64,000 nt of DNA from NCBI GenBank assembly GCA_021904315.1, contig CM038923.1, positions 4,650,001-4,714,000 on the forward strand. The letters are read 5' to 3'. A program made the translations under genes and the position numbers. Positions 11,691 through 22,977 of this stretch are shown piece after piece. This stretch comes from Sphagnum magellanicum. Lineage: Eukaryota; Streptophyta; Sphagnopsida; Sphagnales; Sphagnaceae. Within the stretch, counting starts at the first letter, position 1. Every line of letters starts with the position of its first letter. The notes under the pieces are model-generated. The model was not told where the DNA came from. It made no database searches and saw only the letters and a program-made list of their open reading frames with translations.

Positions 11691-14600
11691 CACATTGGGA
11701 TGTCAACCATAATTTTATGACTATATAGTCATTTTTTTTCCTTTTTGTTCATTTAAAAAAAAAATTCTTACTTACTTTTGCCACAATGTGTCATGCACAA
11801 AGACCTATAGTTAACTTACACCATGACATGCATGGTTGACTTTGATTTTAACTTCTATGTATCATGTAATTGACATTAGGTTGCTACAAGGGTGTTTGGA
11901 CCAAAACCTTTAAAAACAGTCAACATGATATCATCAAATATCATCACGATTGAAAAATAGCTAATTTGTAATTGAAACATAGAAGCACCATTTCATTGAT
12001 GTAGTTCTCTCAAATAATTGTACCCAAAAGGTGTAATATATTGCAATTTAATACCAAAATTTCTACTTTCATTGGTCGAATTTGTGTTGTGATTTGTTGA
12101 TCCTAGGCCTATGTTCATTTGTCTAGTCCCAACTCCCATGCATATTAGACATCAAATAAGTTTCAAGGATAACAAGTGGTTAAAACAGATGGCAAATGCG
12201 AGCAATAGTGGCTAAAAAGGACTCAAGGGGCATAAGAGGTGGTCACCTAGTGTGAGACATTTGGTCACATTGGTTGTGATCATATTGGGAGTGTAGCATT
12301 AATGACGATTAACCCAATTGGATACCTTTTAATGATCAAACACAAAAGATAAAATGTTTGTGACGCAATTGTTTACCATGCAAGTTGCTAATGGATCTTT
12401 TGGAATTGAATGATAGATGTACCTTTTATTTATGACATCACTTTCTTTTAGTTTGCCTGTTTTTTCCCTTCAAAATAAATATTGAAGGCAACATAAATAG
12501 AAAGCAAAAAAAAAAAGAGAATAAAAAGGAAATCTCATTGATGAGGTCTAATAAAAAAGTTGTCAAGTTTATTGAAAACTTAAGTTTACAAGACACAAGA
12601 GAGATTATAAAATTACTTGAGAAAACAAATTCTAATAGTCAATCCTCTTTTGTAGTCGAGGAAATGATTAGGAAAACAAAGGAACACATACATGATCAAA
12701 GGAGATTGGAGTAGGAATTGGAGCATGATAATTATTTAAATGGGAAGTCAAGGGGGGTGTCAAATTAGTGTGGAAAAAAATTGAAAAAAATAAAATCCTA
12801 TAGGTGGGGTCAATAGAACTAACATTGATGAAGATGGGGTCAAAGGTACTAAGAACAAAATTAATTATAATGGAGTGTTGATCAAAAGTTAGATGGGAGG
12901 GGAAGAAGGCCTTAGTTGACAATGCATTCATAATACATGATTTGGGAAAAGAGAAAGTTGTTGCACACATAACATTATGGGTTTAGTAAACAACAAGGGA
13001 TTAATTATCAAAGATTTTCAAAGTGATAATCTATAGGAGGATCTACAATATTCAAGTTATGAATTTGGTCCACCAAATCAAACTGCAAATGTGTTGTTTA
13101 TCCTACCTATTTGTAGCTTGATAATTTATGTGTGATATTGTTTGTTCAATTGGTTGTTTGCTCATTATACCAAGGTAATGTTAATTTGGTGGTGATTCTT
13201 GAGTACAAATTGTTTTAGATTAGATTGAAATGTTGAGTTTGGTAAATGATAGTGCAATTTTGTAATCATAAGTGAAGAGAGATGTGAGATGCAAGGGAAT
13301 ATTTTGCAAGATTATGGCATGTATGTGTATTGATGTGAAAGTGTTGACGATAATTGCCATCTTTTTGTTTTGATGGATTTGTGAAACTTTTGCTTATTAA
13401 GCAAAATGTGGTAGTGACCTTGGTCTCATTTGTAATGATTTATTTTAAGATGATGTTTTGGATAGAAACAAGACATATTGAGGAATGTTATTAATGAATT
13501 GATTAATGTTTGTGTTGTTGGATGTCATGAAAAACATAAAAGAAACTTTTCAAACTGGAATATGTTCAACCCATTCCCAAGTAAATAAACATAAAAAGGT
13601 GCCTTTTTGAATTTGTTTAATTTTTGTTTTCAACACCATATTCATGAATAAATTTTCAATACCTTCTCCACTGATTTGCATATCATTTTTTTTCAATTGA
13701 ATCTTAATCCAATTGTTGAATTGAAATTAAATCAATTGAGATTCCATTCAATATATTTCAATTCAGTTTAAGAATTTGAATTCAACTCAGTTAAATCTGA
13801 ATCTAATTCAAATTCAAGTTGTGTATAATGCCATTCAATATTTTTGTTTAAATGAACCTTAATTTTCACAAAATCAATTCATTTTTTTTAGTTAATCAAA
13901 TCAATCATTAGTGATAGTGTGTAGCAACAAGAAGTCCAAGAATTAATTATGTCCAATTTAAAATCAAATGCAATAACTTCCCTCAAATAAAGGGCCAAGC
14001 TTATACATTTAAAAAAAAGAATTATATTTACTTACTTTGAGAACTTTAACCTATTTAAAACAATATAATACTCCTGGTTTAGGTTCTAATTCAATTTTGA
14101 AAAAAGACTATTTAACTAATTAAATTCCATTGGCAATTCAGAAAAACTCAAAACCTTCCATTTGAAGACCCTAAAACCTAACTTACAACTTGCTCTTGCC
14201 TAAATCTTAGAACTCGGCAACATTCGTGCTCACCCAATTTTTATTTAATTGACTAGTTGACTTGGTGAACATTATTATAATTTGGTTAGATAAATTAAGA
14301 TAAAAACTATGTTTTAACATTAGCTAGGTTTGGTACAAGTAAAAACTTGTCCTTTTAGACTTCCTTCCCTATGTAATAAATATTTCCTCCCATTGGAAGA
14401 CTATTTCAACTTAACATGCTTAAGCTTCAAATTCAGATGGGATGTAATGTGTCCACCCTAGGTAGCCCATAATATCAATAACATGTAACATGGGCCTTGT
14501 GTATAGTGTGGTAGTGTGATTCATATTAATTAGTTGTGGGGACCCCCAAAGTTCAATTGTTTTTTCTTTTGTGATGAACATCTTTTATTGGCACATCACA

Positions 14601-15560
14601 AAAACATATAATCAAGCTTTGGATAGTCCTAGAATAAATATATTGTAGTCTCTGACTGAAACCATGATATATCCATTTACCTTTCCTTTCAATTAGATGA
14701 TGTGCCTCCCAAGTTCAATTTTTTTTTGCAATGAGCCAATTTGATTAGCCCATGACTCAAAATAAAAAAGAAACTATTAAGACTCCCCAAAATAGAAGGT
14801 TCTATTTTGAAGTATAGAGTTGGGCCTCCCCTTTGACCCACCTATATAAGTGAAAGGAGGACAAAATTTGCCAATGCATATTGGATAAAAGTGAGGTGCT
14901 ATCGAGAACACAATGAGAATTTGAGACACATGTTGGGAACTTGATGGGAACATATTGGAAACACCAAAAATCCAAAAAAAATAACCTCCCCTTCCCTCCC
15001 ATTCTCCCCCAAAAGACAAAAACATGGGTCCTTGGGGTGAATGTTGGCTCACCTCATTGGGTGCCAAGAAATTCGGTTCTTATTTTGGTTAGGTTGTGTT
15101 GAAATTTCAATGGGAGTTTTTGGCTGGTTTTCAAAATTCGTTGAACCTCGGGTGTGGTTTTGAGCAGGGTTCTTCAAATTCTTGGGATTATATTTGGTTA
15201 TGGTGTTTTTCAAAAGAAATCCAATTCCAATTTGGTTGTGAAACTGGAGAATGGATTGATGAGGAGCCCCTGACTGTGGCCATAAGCCACTTGAAAAATG
15301 CTTTGATTTGGGGGGCAGTGGATGCAAGATGCACAGGGAGTGCAACAAGGCATCACAAACACGCTGGCCTTGCCAATAGATAAGATGTTGTACATCTATC
15401 TATTTTGTCTATACAACAAGAACAGGTTTGGAACCGAAACTATGTATGATTACTACATAGCTATGAAATCTATGTTCTTGGTTGTAAAATTATTTTCTCA
15501 CCCTTCTATTGTCTATGCAAGCTTCACCATTCTCCTACCATGAACTAAACACAAACAACA
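11691..15560. other. Intergenic, possible decayed LTR sequence at left
   Basis: No gene is recognised. The left part may include the 3' LTR of the preceding fossil. From 13,690 to 13,860 there is low-complexity sequence built on 'gaattcaaattcaatt'. Open frames around 14,777-15,400 on both strands have no family signature. Confidence 0.5.
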
Positions 15561-15731
15561 CCAAAACCATTCAAACCAAAAGCCTTTCAAAAACCAAAAC
15601 TTTAATTCTAACAAACTTTGCATTCATACCATAACTTTGTACAAGGGGAGGTGTTTTTCAAGGTCACAAACACCCCCTTATATACTAACCAAAAGGAAAC
15701 TAGTCAAGAAACTTCCTAAAGCTTATTCACC

Positions 15732-16312
15732 ACATGGTTCCCCAAATAATCAAAAGGAAACAAAATCACATGGTTCCTCATGTGATTCCACAATCAATCA
15801 CAAGGAAACAAAATCACATGGTTCCCCATGTGATTCCACAATCAATCACAAGGAAACAATATCACATGGTTCCCCATGTGATTCCACAATTAATCATAAG
15901 GAAAAATAATCACATGGTGCACATGTGATTCCATAATTAATCACAAGGAAACAATATCACATGGTTCCCCATGCGATTCCACAAGTAATCACAAGGAAAT
16001 AATATCACATGGTTCCCCATGTGATTCCACAATTAATCACAAGGAAACAATATCACATGGTTCCCCATGTGATTCCACAATTAATCACAAGGAAACAATA
16101 TCACATGGTTCCCCATGTGATTCCACAATTAATCACAAGGAAACAATATCACATGGTTCCCCATGTGATTCCACAATTAATCACAAGGAAACAATATCAC
16201 ATGGTTCCCCATGTGATTCCACAATTAATCACAAGGAAACAATATCACATGGTTCCCCATGTGATTCCACAATTAATCACAAGGAAACAATATCACATGG
16301 TGTACATGACAT
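15732..16312. repeat. 48-bp minisatellite with CACATG/CATGTG hairpin units
   Basis: About twelve units plus a partial one, with unit starts near 15,769, 15,817, 15,865, 15,913, 15,960, 16,008, 16,056, 16,104, 16,152, 16,200, 16,248 and 16,296. The right half is almost homogeneous and the left half more diverged. Each unit contains the inverted repeat cacatgg-ttcc-ccatgtg followed by an AT-rich spacer ending in 'aatcacaaggaaac'. Because 48 is divisible by three, open frames run through it (16-residue repeat HMVPHVIPQLITRKQY). They look like by-products of the repeat rather than a gene. It lies about 1.8 kb beyond the 3' end of the P450 gene. Confidence 0.95.
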
Positions 16313-17990
16313 AAGTCAATGCACATAACCAAATTATGGAATCCTACCACTCAATTTACCCCTTCAAACAATTACCTAAGTAATTGTGTAATTATATTAA
16401 GTTACACACCAAGTTACATGTCCACACTCTAAACATCAAAAAAATCCGTTCCAATCTAAATAGTCTACACACTTTCATAAAAAAAACCGGTTCACCTAAT
16501 GTGAAACCGGTTCTAACAAGGTAAAACTTTCAAAAGTTGGATCCAATGAGATAGTCCCTGTCCATGTGGGGGCACGGCCCAACAAAGATGGATTGGTGCA
16601 AGTTTTGACGAAGTTCAAAGATTGGATACTTTTTACAAATGGAACAGTCTTGGGAGCTTTAGGGATGGACCCTAAACCCTAAACCTATCCAGCATGATGG
16701 TGGAGGCAATCACATGACGTACTAGTACATCAAGTGGTTGTACAATGGTTGTTGGTGTGGGGAGCTTGCCTTTGGGTAGGTTATGCCAATGTAAGGTTCA
16801 GGTTTTCATTTGTGCCTTTCTTTTCCATGTGTTGATTAGCACTTTCAATTTTTCCTGGATGGAGCTCTCCTTTCAGATATAATAGAACAATTTATGGAGT
16901 TGTTTGACAAGTGTTTGAGAATTGGAGTGGCAAAACTTGGTTTAAAAAAATTTGGTCACTAGCTTAAATTGCTTGAGTTACAAGTGAAAACTAGTATTAC
17001 AAGTATTAAGCACAAGCAATCTCTAAAAGTCCATAAAATTCAAGACAAAAGAACCACATGAACAATGAATAAAAAACAAATTGACAAATTATGTCAGGGA
17101 GTTGAACCTTGTCGCAAGGACACTACACCCAATGGCAACACATGACTTTGACTTGCAAGTCACACATTAGTTTTAGTGATACGAAAAAAATCAACTAGAT
17201 TACGGGAGGGAACTATAAATTTATCTAGAACTCAAATTAGTCAACATCATGGAAATTAAGGGTTGCTTTTGGCAAAATTCAACCTACACTTGAATTATCA
17301 CCTTAGACCTCACACACACAATTGGCACAAGAAATTCTTCGGAACTAGTCATACTTAATGCCCAAATTTAAAACTAAATTAACTTGTAACACATTGGGAA
17401 AATTCCTAAGAGAACCCATGCATCAGCAAATGGAAAGTGTTAGAGGGAAATTTAGATACCATTGAACCTTGATGCAACAAGGTAATTGCACGTAAGGTGG
17501 ATCACTTTTAGTGAATAAAGGTTTTTTTTGTTAATGTTTTTTTAACATTTAATTTTTGGGTATAGGTTTTTTTTATTTTAAGGTATCATATATTGAGTCC
17601 TTGTAACATGTTTGGAATGAACTCAATAAACAAAACTGTTTTATATGAAGGTGCATGATAACATGATTGTCCATATGCAATTATTTCAAAAGTTCATTTT
17701 TGTATGTTTGGCGTATATTTGTGATGTAATATTATTATGTATGTGTTCAAATTTAAGTTGTCAATGTGAAACCATTTCAAAAAGTGACATATATTGAGGA
17801 TTTTACTAGATGCTTATTGTATCCCAATAGATTGTACCTTACAAAAAACTCCGATGCAACATAAAAAAATGATTCACTCTAACTTATGTCCACCTAGTAG
17901 CAAAAGCGCATATATTCATATTAGAAAATGAACCAAACATGCTAAACATTTACAGTGCAAAAATTAAGATGTGTGAGGCTTGGGCATGGA
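16313..17990. other. Intergenic DNA downstream of the P450 gene
   Basis: No gene, RNA gene or clear repeat is recognised. The stretch presumably includes the 3' UTR and terminator region of the minus-strand P450 at its right end, but no convincing polyadenylation signal was identified. Confidence 0.5.
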
Positions 17991-18065
17991 AAATTTTCAA
18001 GAACTACTCCATAAAACAACTATAAGTTTCAAAAACCTAGAGCTTCCCAATTGAAACTAAGCTTT

Positions 18066-21000
18066 CTAATGAACTTTGAGTGGGAGCCCCTTTTCGAAGA
18101 TAGGCATTGGATTGTAGGAGACTTTCTCATTTGGGTGAACAAGTGACCACTCATAATTGAGGACCAGGTAGTGCAAGAAAACCATGGTTGCAGTTTTTGC
18201 AAACTCATTGCCAATACACGTATGTGGTCCACCTCCAAATGGTACAAAAGTGAAAGGTGGCGGTGCTTGCTTAAACCTGGATGGATCAAATTTTGTGGGA
18301 TTAGGGAAAAAAATTGGCGACATGTGAGAGCTCCAAACTGTCCAAAATATCTGCCACATAGACAAATAGGAGGGTGATCATTAGCTTTTTTCAAAAAACG
18401 AAGATGCATTGGCACCTTAGACACCATCATGGAATATCTGGTAAAACATTGAAGTTGAGTGCATGAAATGGAATGGTGTAATAATCAGCAGCTGTTGAAT
18501 GGACCTTGAAAACATACCCATACAAGTAGTAGAGAATATATAAGAGAACACATAAAATAAGTTATGTTTTCCTTGTTTTTGGGTTGCTAGTTACAGTGCA
18601 AGGTAGGTCTTATATTTGTAAACTTTGAACCCATAAAACAGCTCTCTTGGAGTGGGGAGTTTGTGAAATTACTGCCCCCCAGGCAGTAGCCAAGGGTGGT
18701 TATTCTGGCACCTTGGGGGCAGTTATTTCATGAACTCCTGGCTTTGAGGGAGTTAGCCCCTGAATGATTACTTGTGAACTGCTTGATGAAGCTGCAATGA
18801 ATCCACAAAATGCATAATGAAGATGGGATAAATTCATAGAATGCTTGATGAAAACACCTCACAGAGAAAGAAAACTCCCTCCTACCTCCTGGGAGGGAAA
18901 ATTTCCTTCATAAATCCTGCTCCTTCTAGTGTTAGAAAAATGGCCAAGGGCTTATGACTAGGGCCTAGCTCCAATTTCTGAAGCCCACACAAATATTACC
19001 TTACATCCTTTTGGAATCCTGAATCCTCCATACTCAAATTCTTTGATGGATTCGCGGAATGCCCCTGCTGCAGGGGATTGTAATCGTAAAGTCTCTTGCA
19101 TCACCCACCATGTATATTTCATTTTTTGTGTGTCTTCCCAATTTAATGGCGCCCCAGCCTTTACTTTTGCTATCTCCTCTTGCTCTGTTAAAAAAAAGCA
19201 GACATGTGAGCCATTTGGAAAACACAAATAATGTCTGGATGCTGAAAGAATTGCAAAGGACAGTTTTCCTAGACATTTGAAATTACAATTTTCAAAGCAT
19301 GATTTTCAAAGCATAAATGCAATTTGTGAAAAAGAAAAACTTGTAGTATAAATTGTGGAAGATAAAATTTGGTCATGTCATAAATTATTATAATACCTTT
19401 GACAACCTCATGCAAACAATGTGGATTTAGAGACAGATACTTCAGGATAGCTGCAAGGGTGATACTGCTGGTGTCATGGCCAGCAAACAAAAACAAAACA
19501 ATATTGTCTTTAATTTCCTCATCTGTAATCAGGTCCCCTTGAATGTCAGGTCTGTTCTGCAATACTGATAATAGATCATGGTGCCCACAATCTTGGCCTT
19601 CTTTGATAGCCTACAAATACTACCAACCATATTAGTACACAAATGAGTAACCAAAAAACTGCATGACAATTTTGCATTAAGGCAACCATAAACCTCTATG
19701 AGAATTCATGAAATGGTCTTGTATTGGCTTCCTTGAGAATTCATTAATTTCTGAAATTGCCAGATTTAGACAATATGTTCCAGTGGGTATAGCCAAAAAT
19801 TTGTAAGATTCCTAATTATTTCTATTTTTCTCTCTGCTGTGTCAACATCAACTTTAAAATTTTAAAAATGACTTGGAAAAGTTTTGATTTTGTACTTTGT
19901 GCCTCCGAGATATGATTGTGCCCAATGTCTGCAAAAGGCTTTCTCGAGCAAGCCTAGCCTTGTGGTAATTAGTGCCCGGAAAATCAAGGGGTAATTGCAT
20001 TATTCCTCGAAGATGCAGTTCAATATCATGTGCCATAGAATTGAATTCTGGCCCATCTTTGATACTCAAAAATAGATCAGACACCAAAGAGAATGTGAAT
20101 TTTTTGAGAGTTTCCACACCCATGACTTCCTCCTTGTTTTCCCAAAATTGATCCAAATGTGATCTCACCGTTTGATCCATTCTGGGCACAAAACTTTGCA
20201 ACCCATCTGGCCCAAAAAAGGATGCAAAAATACGACGGGCTTTCCTGAATAACAATAATGATAATATCCCATGAAAACCAATATAAACCCAAGTTAAACC
20301 CCTGATCAGTATCCATGAATTTAACCAAGGCCTTCATTTTCAACCAAGGAAATTTTTTCATGATTTGCACACAAACCTTGATAGCTGGAAATTTTTGCAT
20401 ATAGATCTATAATATTATATCCATGAACTCATCACAGTAGATCATGCAGTAAGCTGCGAGTTCTCAATTTTTGCTTATAAAATTCATGGTTTAGTTCTAC
20501 CATCCAGTTAAGATATGATATGCATAGGTTTCTAATTAGTGTTGGGTTAGTTTGCTTACTTGTGTTCTTCTCCTGTTTTGACTGTAAGGGCGTGTCGACC
20601 AAGAAGTTTGGCCACAGATGGTGGCCATGAGTTTTTGACTAGCTTGTTCTCGTTTGCGAACAAAAACTTATTGCCCTCTGGTGCACCCAAAATTATGGTC
20701 AGACAGAAGAGAAGATGGGTTTTGAATATCTGCATGAGCAACAACAATAACCAAATCCCACTGTAAGACTCCTCAAGAAAGAAGATCACATCCAAATTAA
20801 TGAGATTCATACAAATATATTCTGATCAGGTGATCACTTGCAGAAGATGCTGCTCAACAACACCTATGTGCACACAAATGATGATCAAATCTGAATCAGG
20901 ACTGAACAATGCAAACGGAGATGGACAGAGATGGTCAAACAAAAAGCGTCCGTTTCAACTGACTGAAACGACTTGAGAGCATAGGTTTAGCAACTTTCGA

Positions 21001-21068
21001 GAGAGAGCTGCCAAAGGGGAATATATTGTCATGTGGGTGCAAATGATGAAGTCATAATGACCAGAACA

Positions 21069-21106
<38 letters not shown>

Positions 21107-21614
21107 GTTGCAACAAAAAGTGTGCTTTTCAATGGGGTGAAACGGCTTGACCATGAGTTTAGCAACTATCGAGACAGAGAGAATAAAAGCTCATATACTG
21201 CCATGGGGTGCAGGAGTCATGAACCTCTCCATACTTGGCAATACGAGTGTCGATGAACTCTATTGATCTGTTGGCTCTTGCAGCGCTCAGAAACTCCAAA
21301 GTCTCCCCCAAGAAAGGGAGGCCACAACTGCCTGGAGGCAAGGGCGCTTTAGTCTTCAACTTGATATTCCCAGCTGCTGCATCAACCGACTTATAACTGA
21401 TCGTATTCCGCCTCCTCTGCCAAACCAACCAGCCGGCCCACAACGCAGTAGCTACTGCTATTGCAATAACAGTGCCGACTAGTGCAGCGAATCCCACCTG
21501 GAGCTTGGCTCCTGTCTGATGATCTAGTACTACTAAGTCTGAATTACCAAATCCTGCACCACTCTTGTGATCAGCAGCATAAATATTCAGTCCCTCTGCA
21601 GCTGCTGGACCCAT
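18066..21614 (-). CDS. Cytochrome P450, clan 85, CYP716-like, six exons, apparently complete
   Basis: This is a heme-thiolate monooxygenase of the plant CYP85 clan. Relatives (CYP716, CYP728, CYP725) oxidise triterpenes or diterpenes at the ER using P450 reductase. Exons on the minus strand: 21614-21225, 20729-20560, 20244-19896, 19610-19397, 19184-19000, 18350-18066. All introns are GT-AG, with phases 0, 2, 0, 1, 0, giving 530 codons plus stop. Visible parts are a hydrophobic anchor (about residues 39-65), LPPGS (92-96), I-helix AGHDTSS (346-352), ExxR as ETLR (405-408), FDPSRF (457-462) and heme loop [10 protein letters not shown] with Cys481. The start is the first Met after an in-frame stop (21654-21656). 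The 38-residue tail before the anchor is unusual, since the family is usually about 480 aa. No lesion is seen. Subfamily and substrate are uncertain. Confidence 0.93.
18654..18740. repeat. Short foldback element in P450 intron 5
   Basis: Two imperfectly complementary arms of about 25 bp ('ggagtttgtgaaattactgc' on the left, and its near-complement ending 'tttcatgaactcc' on the right) enclose about 30 bp. The structure resembles a small MITE or hairpin inside the last intron (18351-18999) of the P450 gene. No target-site duplication was defined. Confidence 0.5.
20936..21230. repeat. Diverged tandem duplication across P450 intron 1 and the exon 1 donor
   Basis: Copy A (about 20,936-21,064) and copy B (about 21,110-21,230) share 'caacaaaaag.gt', 'gaaacg.cttga', 'tttagcaact.tcgaga' and 'gtgcag/agga.tgaa.gtcat' in the same order. 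They are offset by about 170 bp. Copy B includes the exon 1 splice donor at 21,224-21,223; the equivalent position in copy A no longer reads as a donor. An (AG)n run separates them. Confidence 0.55.
21074..21104. repeat. (AG)n microsatellite in P450 intron 1
   Basis: A perfect AG run of about 15 units. On the transcribed strand it is a CT tract inside intron 1. Confidence 0.95.
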
Positions 21615-22557
21615 TTCAACTGATTCCTCAGGCAGCTTCCCAAGATTATTAAATTACTTACAACCCAAATATCCAACGGAGCTTGATCTGAAAGACAGCT
21701 GCAGGATCACTGTATGTCGGGGATTCTTCGGAAAACGAATTATGAAATCGTGAAACACTGGAGCAGCTGATGATCACAAGCACATTAGTGCAACATGAAT
21801 GTCACAAGATGAATAACCATAACAACACTACCACGGTGTGTGATCCCCGACCAATCCTATTCACTTCACAGATGATCAATACATATGTGCAGGAGAAGGC
21901 AGATGGATCATGTCCATGAATCTCTTGCTTGAACATTACATATATTAAAAGACGTCCTGACGTGAAGCATCTCGCCATCCATCTGTCTCATCATCCATCT
22001 GGACTGATGCAGCTATGTCATCCCCACTATTTAAAATAGAAGCATAGGGGCTTCCATGTGACACATCATTTTAGCTTATATATGTGACAATGTAATTTTA
22101 GGCAAAGTACTTGAAATAAAATCAGAAAAAAAAACCACCAAAAAAAGGGCCAGTGTGTTCAAATGTAAGTTAATTCCAATTTTAGAAAATATCTTCTTAG
22201 CAGGCCAACTAAGGCTCATGCAAACCTGAGCACCACCTCCTGAGAAAAAACCCCTCCTTCAACTTGGAATAAAAATGTTGTGCCTGCCCAAGTCCATGGT
22301 AAGCCTTCTCATTGGCTGCATGACTTTATTTTTAAAAAAACTCTTGATCACCATTTTTAACCTGGGCTAATAATAATACCCCTTCCTAAGAGCATGGGTA
22401 TCCATATTATTGCAATTCATATTTACTAGGATAAACCAGCTAGTGATCGAACACTTAAGCTCTCAGGGCAGGCCAGATCCAAGGGGAAGGTTCAATTGTT
22501 TTTGGTGCTCAAACAAAACTTCAACCCGTTCTATTGGTGCATCTGGTTACATATAAT
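21615..22557 (-). promoter_or_regulatory. 5' region of the P450 gene
   Basis: This is non-coding sequence directly upstream of the P450 start codon. It contains an in-frame stop at 21654-21656, a possible TATA box (TATATAA on the minus strand at 22,082-22,076, about 460 bp from the ATG), and a diverged partial copy (about 21,938-22,015) of the repeat unit at 22,558-22,977, including a GACGTC palindrome. No transcription start can be fixed from sequence alone. Confidence 0.35.
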
Positions 22558-22977
22558 AAAGGACGTCGTGAAACATCATTTCATCCATCTGTCCTGTCAT
22601 CCATCCATCCATCCCTTCAGTCATCCATGTGTCTTGTCATGTTTTGTTTACTATGACAAGGCGGAAAAAGAGTAGAATATAGAGGTGGCGCGACGAGCAA
22701 AGTAAAGAACATCATGAAGCATCATTTCATCCATCTGTCTCATCATTCATCCATCCATTCGTCTGGTCATCCATCAATTTTGTCATGGTCTGTTTACTCT
22801 GACGGGGCGAAGAAAGAGTGGAATAGAGATGTGATGTGACGGGCAAAATAAAGGACATCGTGAATCATCATTTCATCCATCCATCCATTCATCCGATCAT
22901 CCATTCGTCTCGTCATGGTCTGTTTACTCCGACAAAGTGCAAAAGAATGGAATATAGACGTGGCACGACGAGCAAAT
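22558..22977. repeat. Three tandem ~146-bp repeats upstream of the P450 gene
   Basis: Units start at 22,558, 22,704 and 22,850. Each begins 'aaaggac(g/a)tcgtgaa.catc', continues with 'atttcatccatc' and CATC-rich sequence, then 'gtcatg.t.tgtttact.tgac', and ends near 'gtggcacgacgagcaaa'. A related partial copy lies at about 21,938-22,015. The repeat is CpG-richer than its surroundings. Confidence 0.85.

Noticed and set aside
15732-16312. CRISPR-like array of regular palindromic repeats
   Set aside because: Units are contiguous 48-mers with no unique spacers, in plant nuclear DNA. It is a minisatellite.
15637-16314. Repetitive protein with 16-residue repeats
   Set aside because: The unit length is a multiple of three, so frames stay open automatically. 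No start context, domain or flanking coding sequence supports a gene.
18029-18430. Alternative minus-strand frame over the last P450 exon
   Set aside because: It is out of frame with the heme-binding exon, which carries the conserved [10 protein letters not shown] loop.
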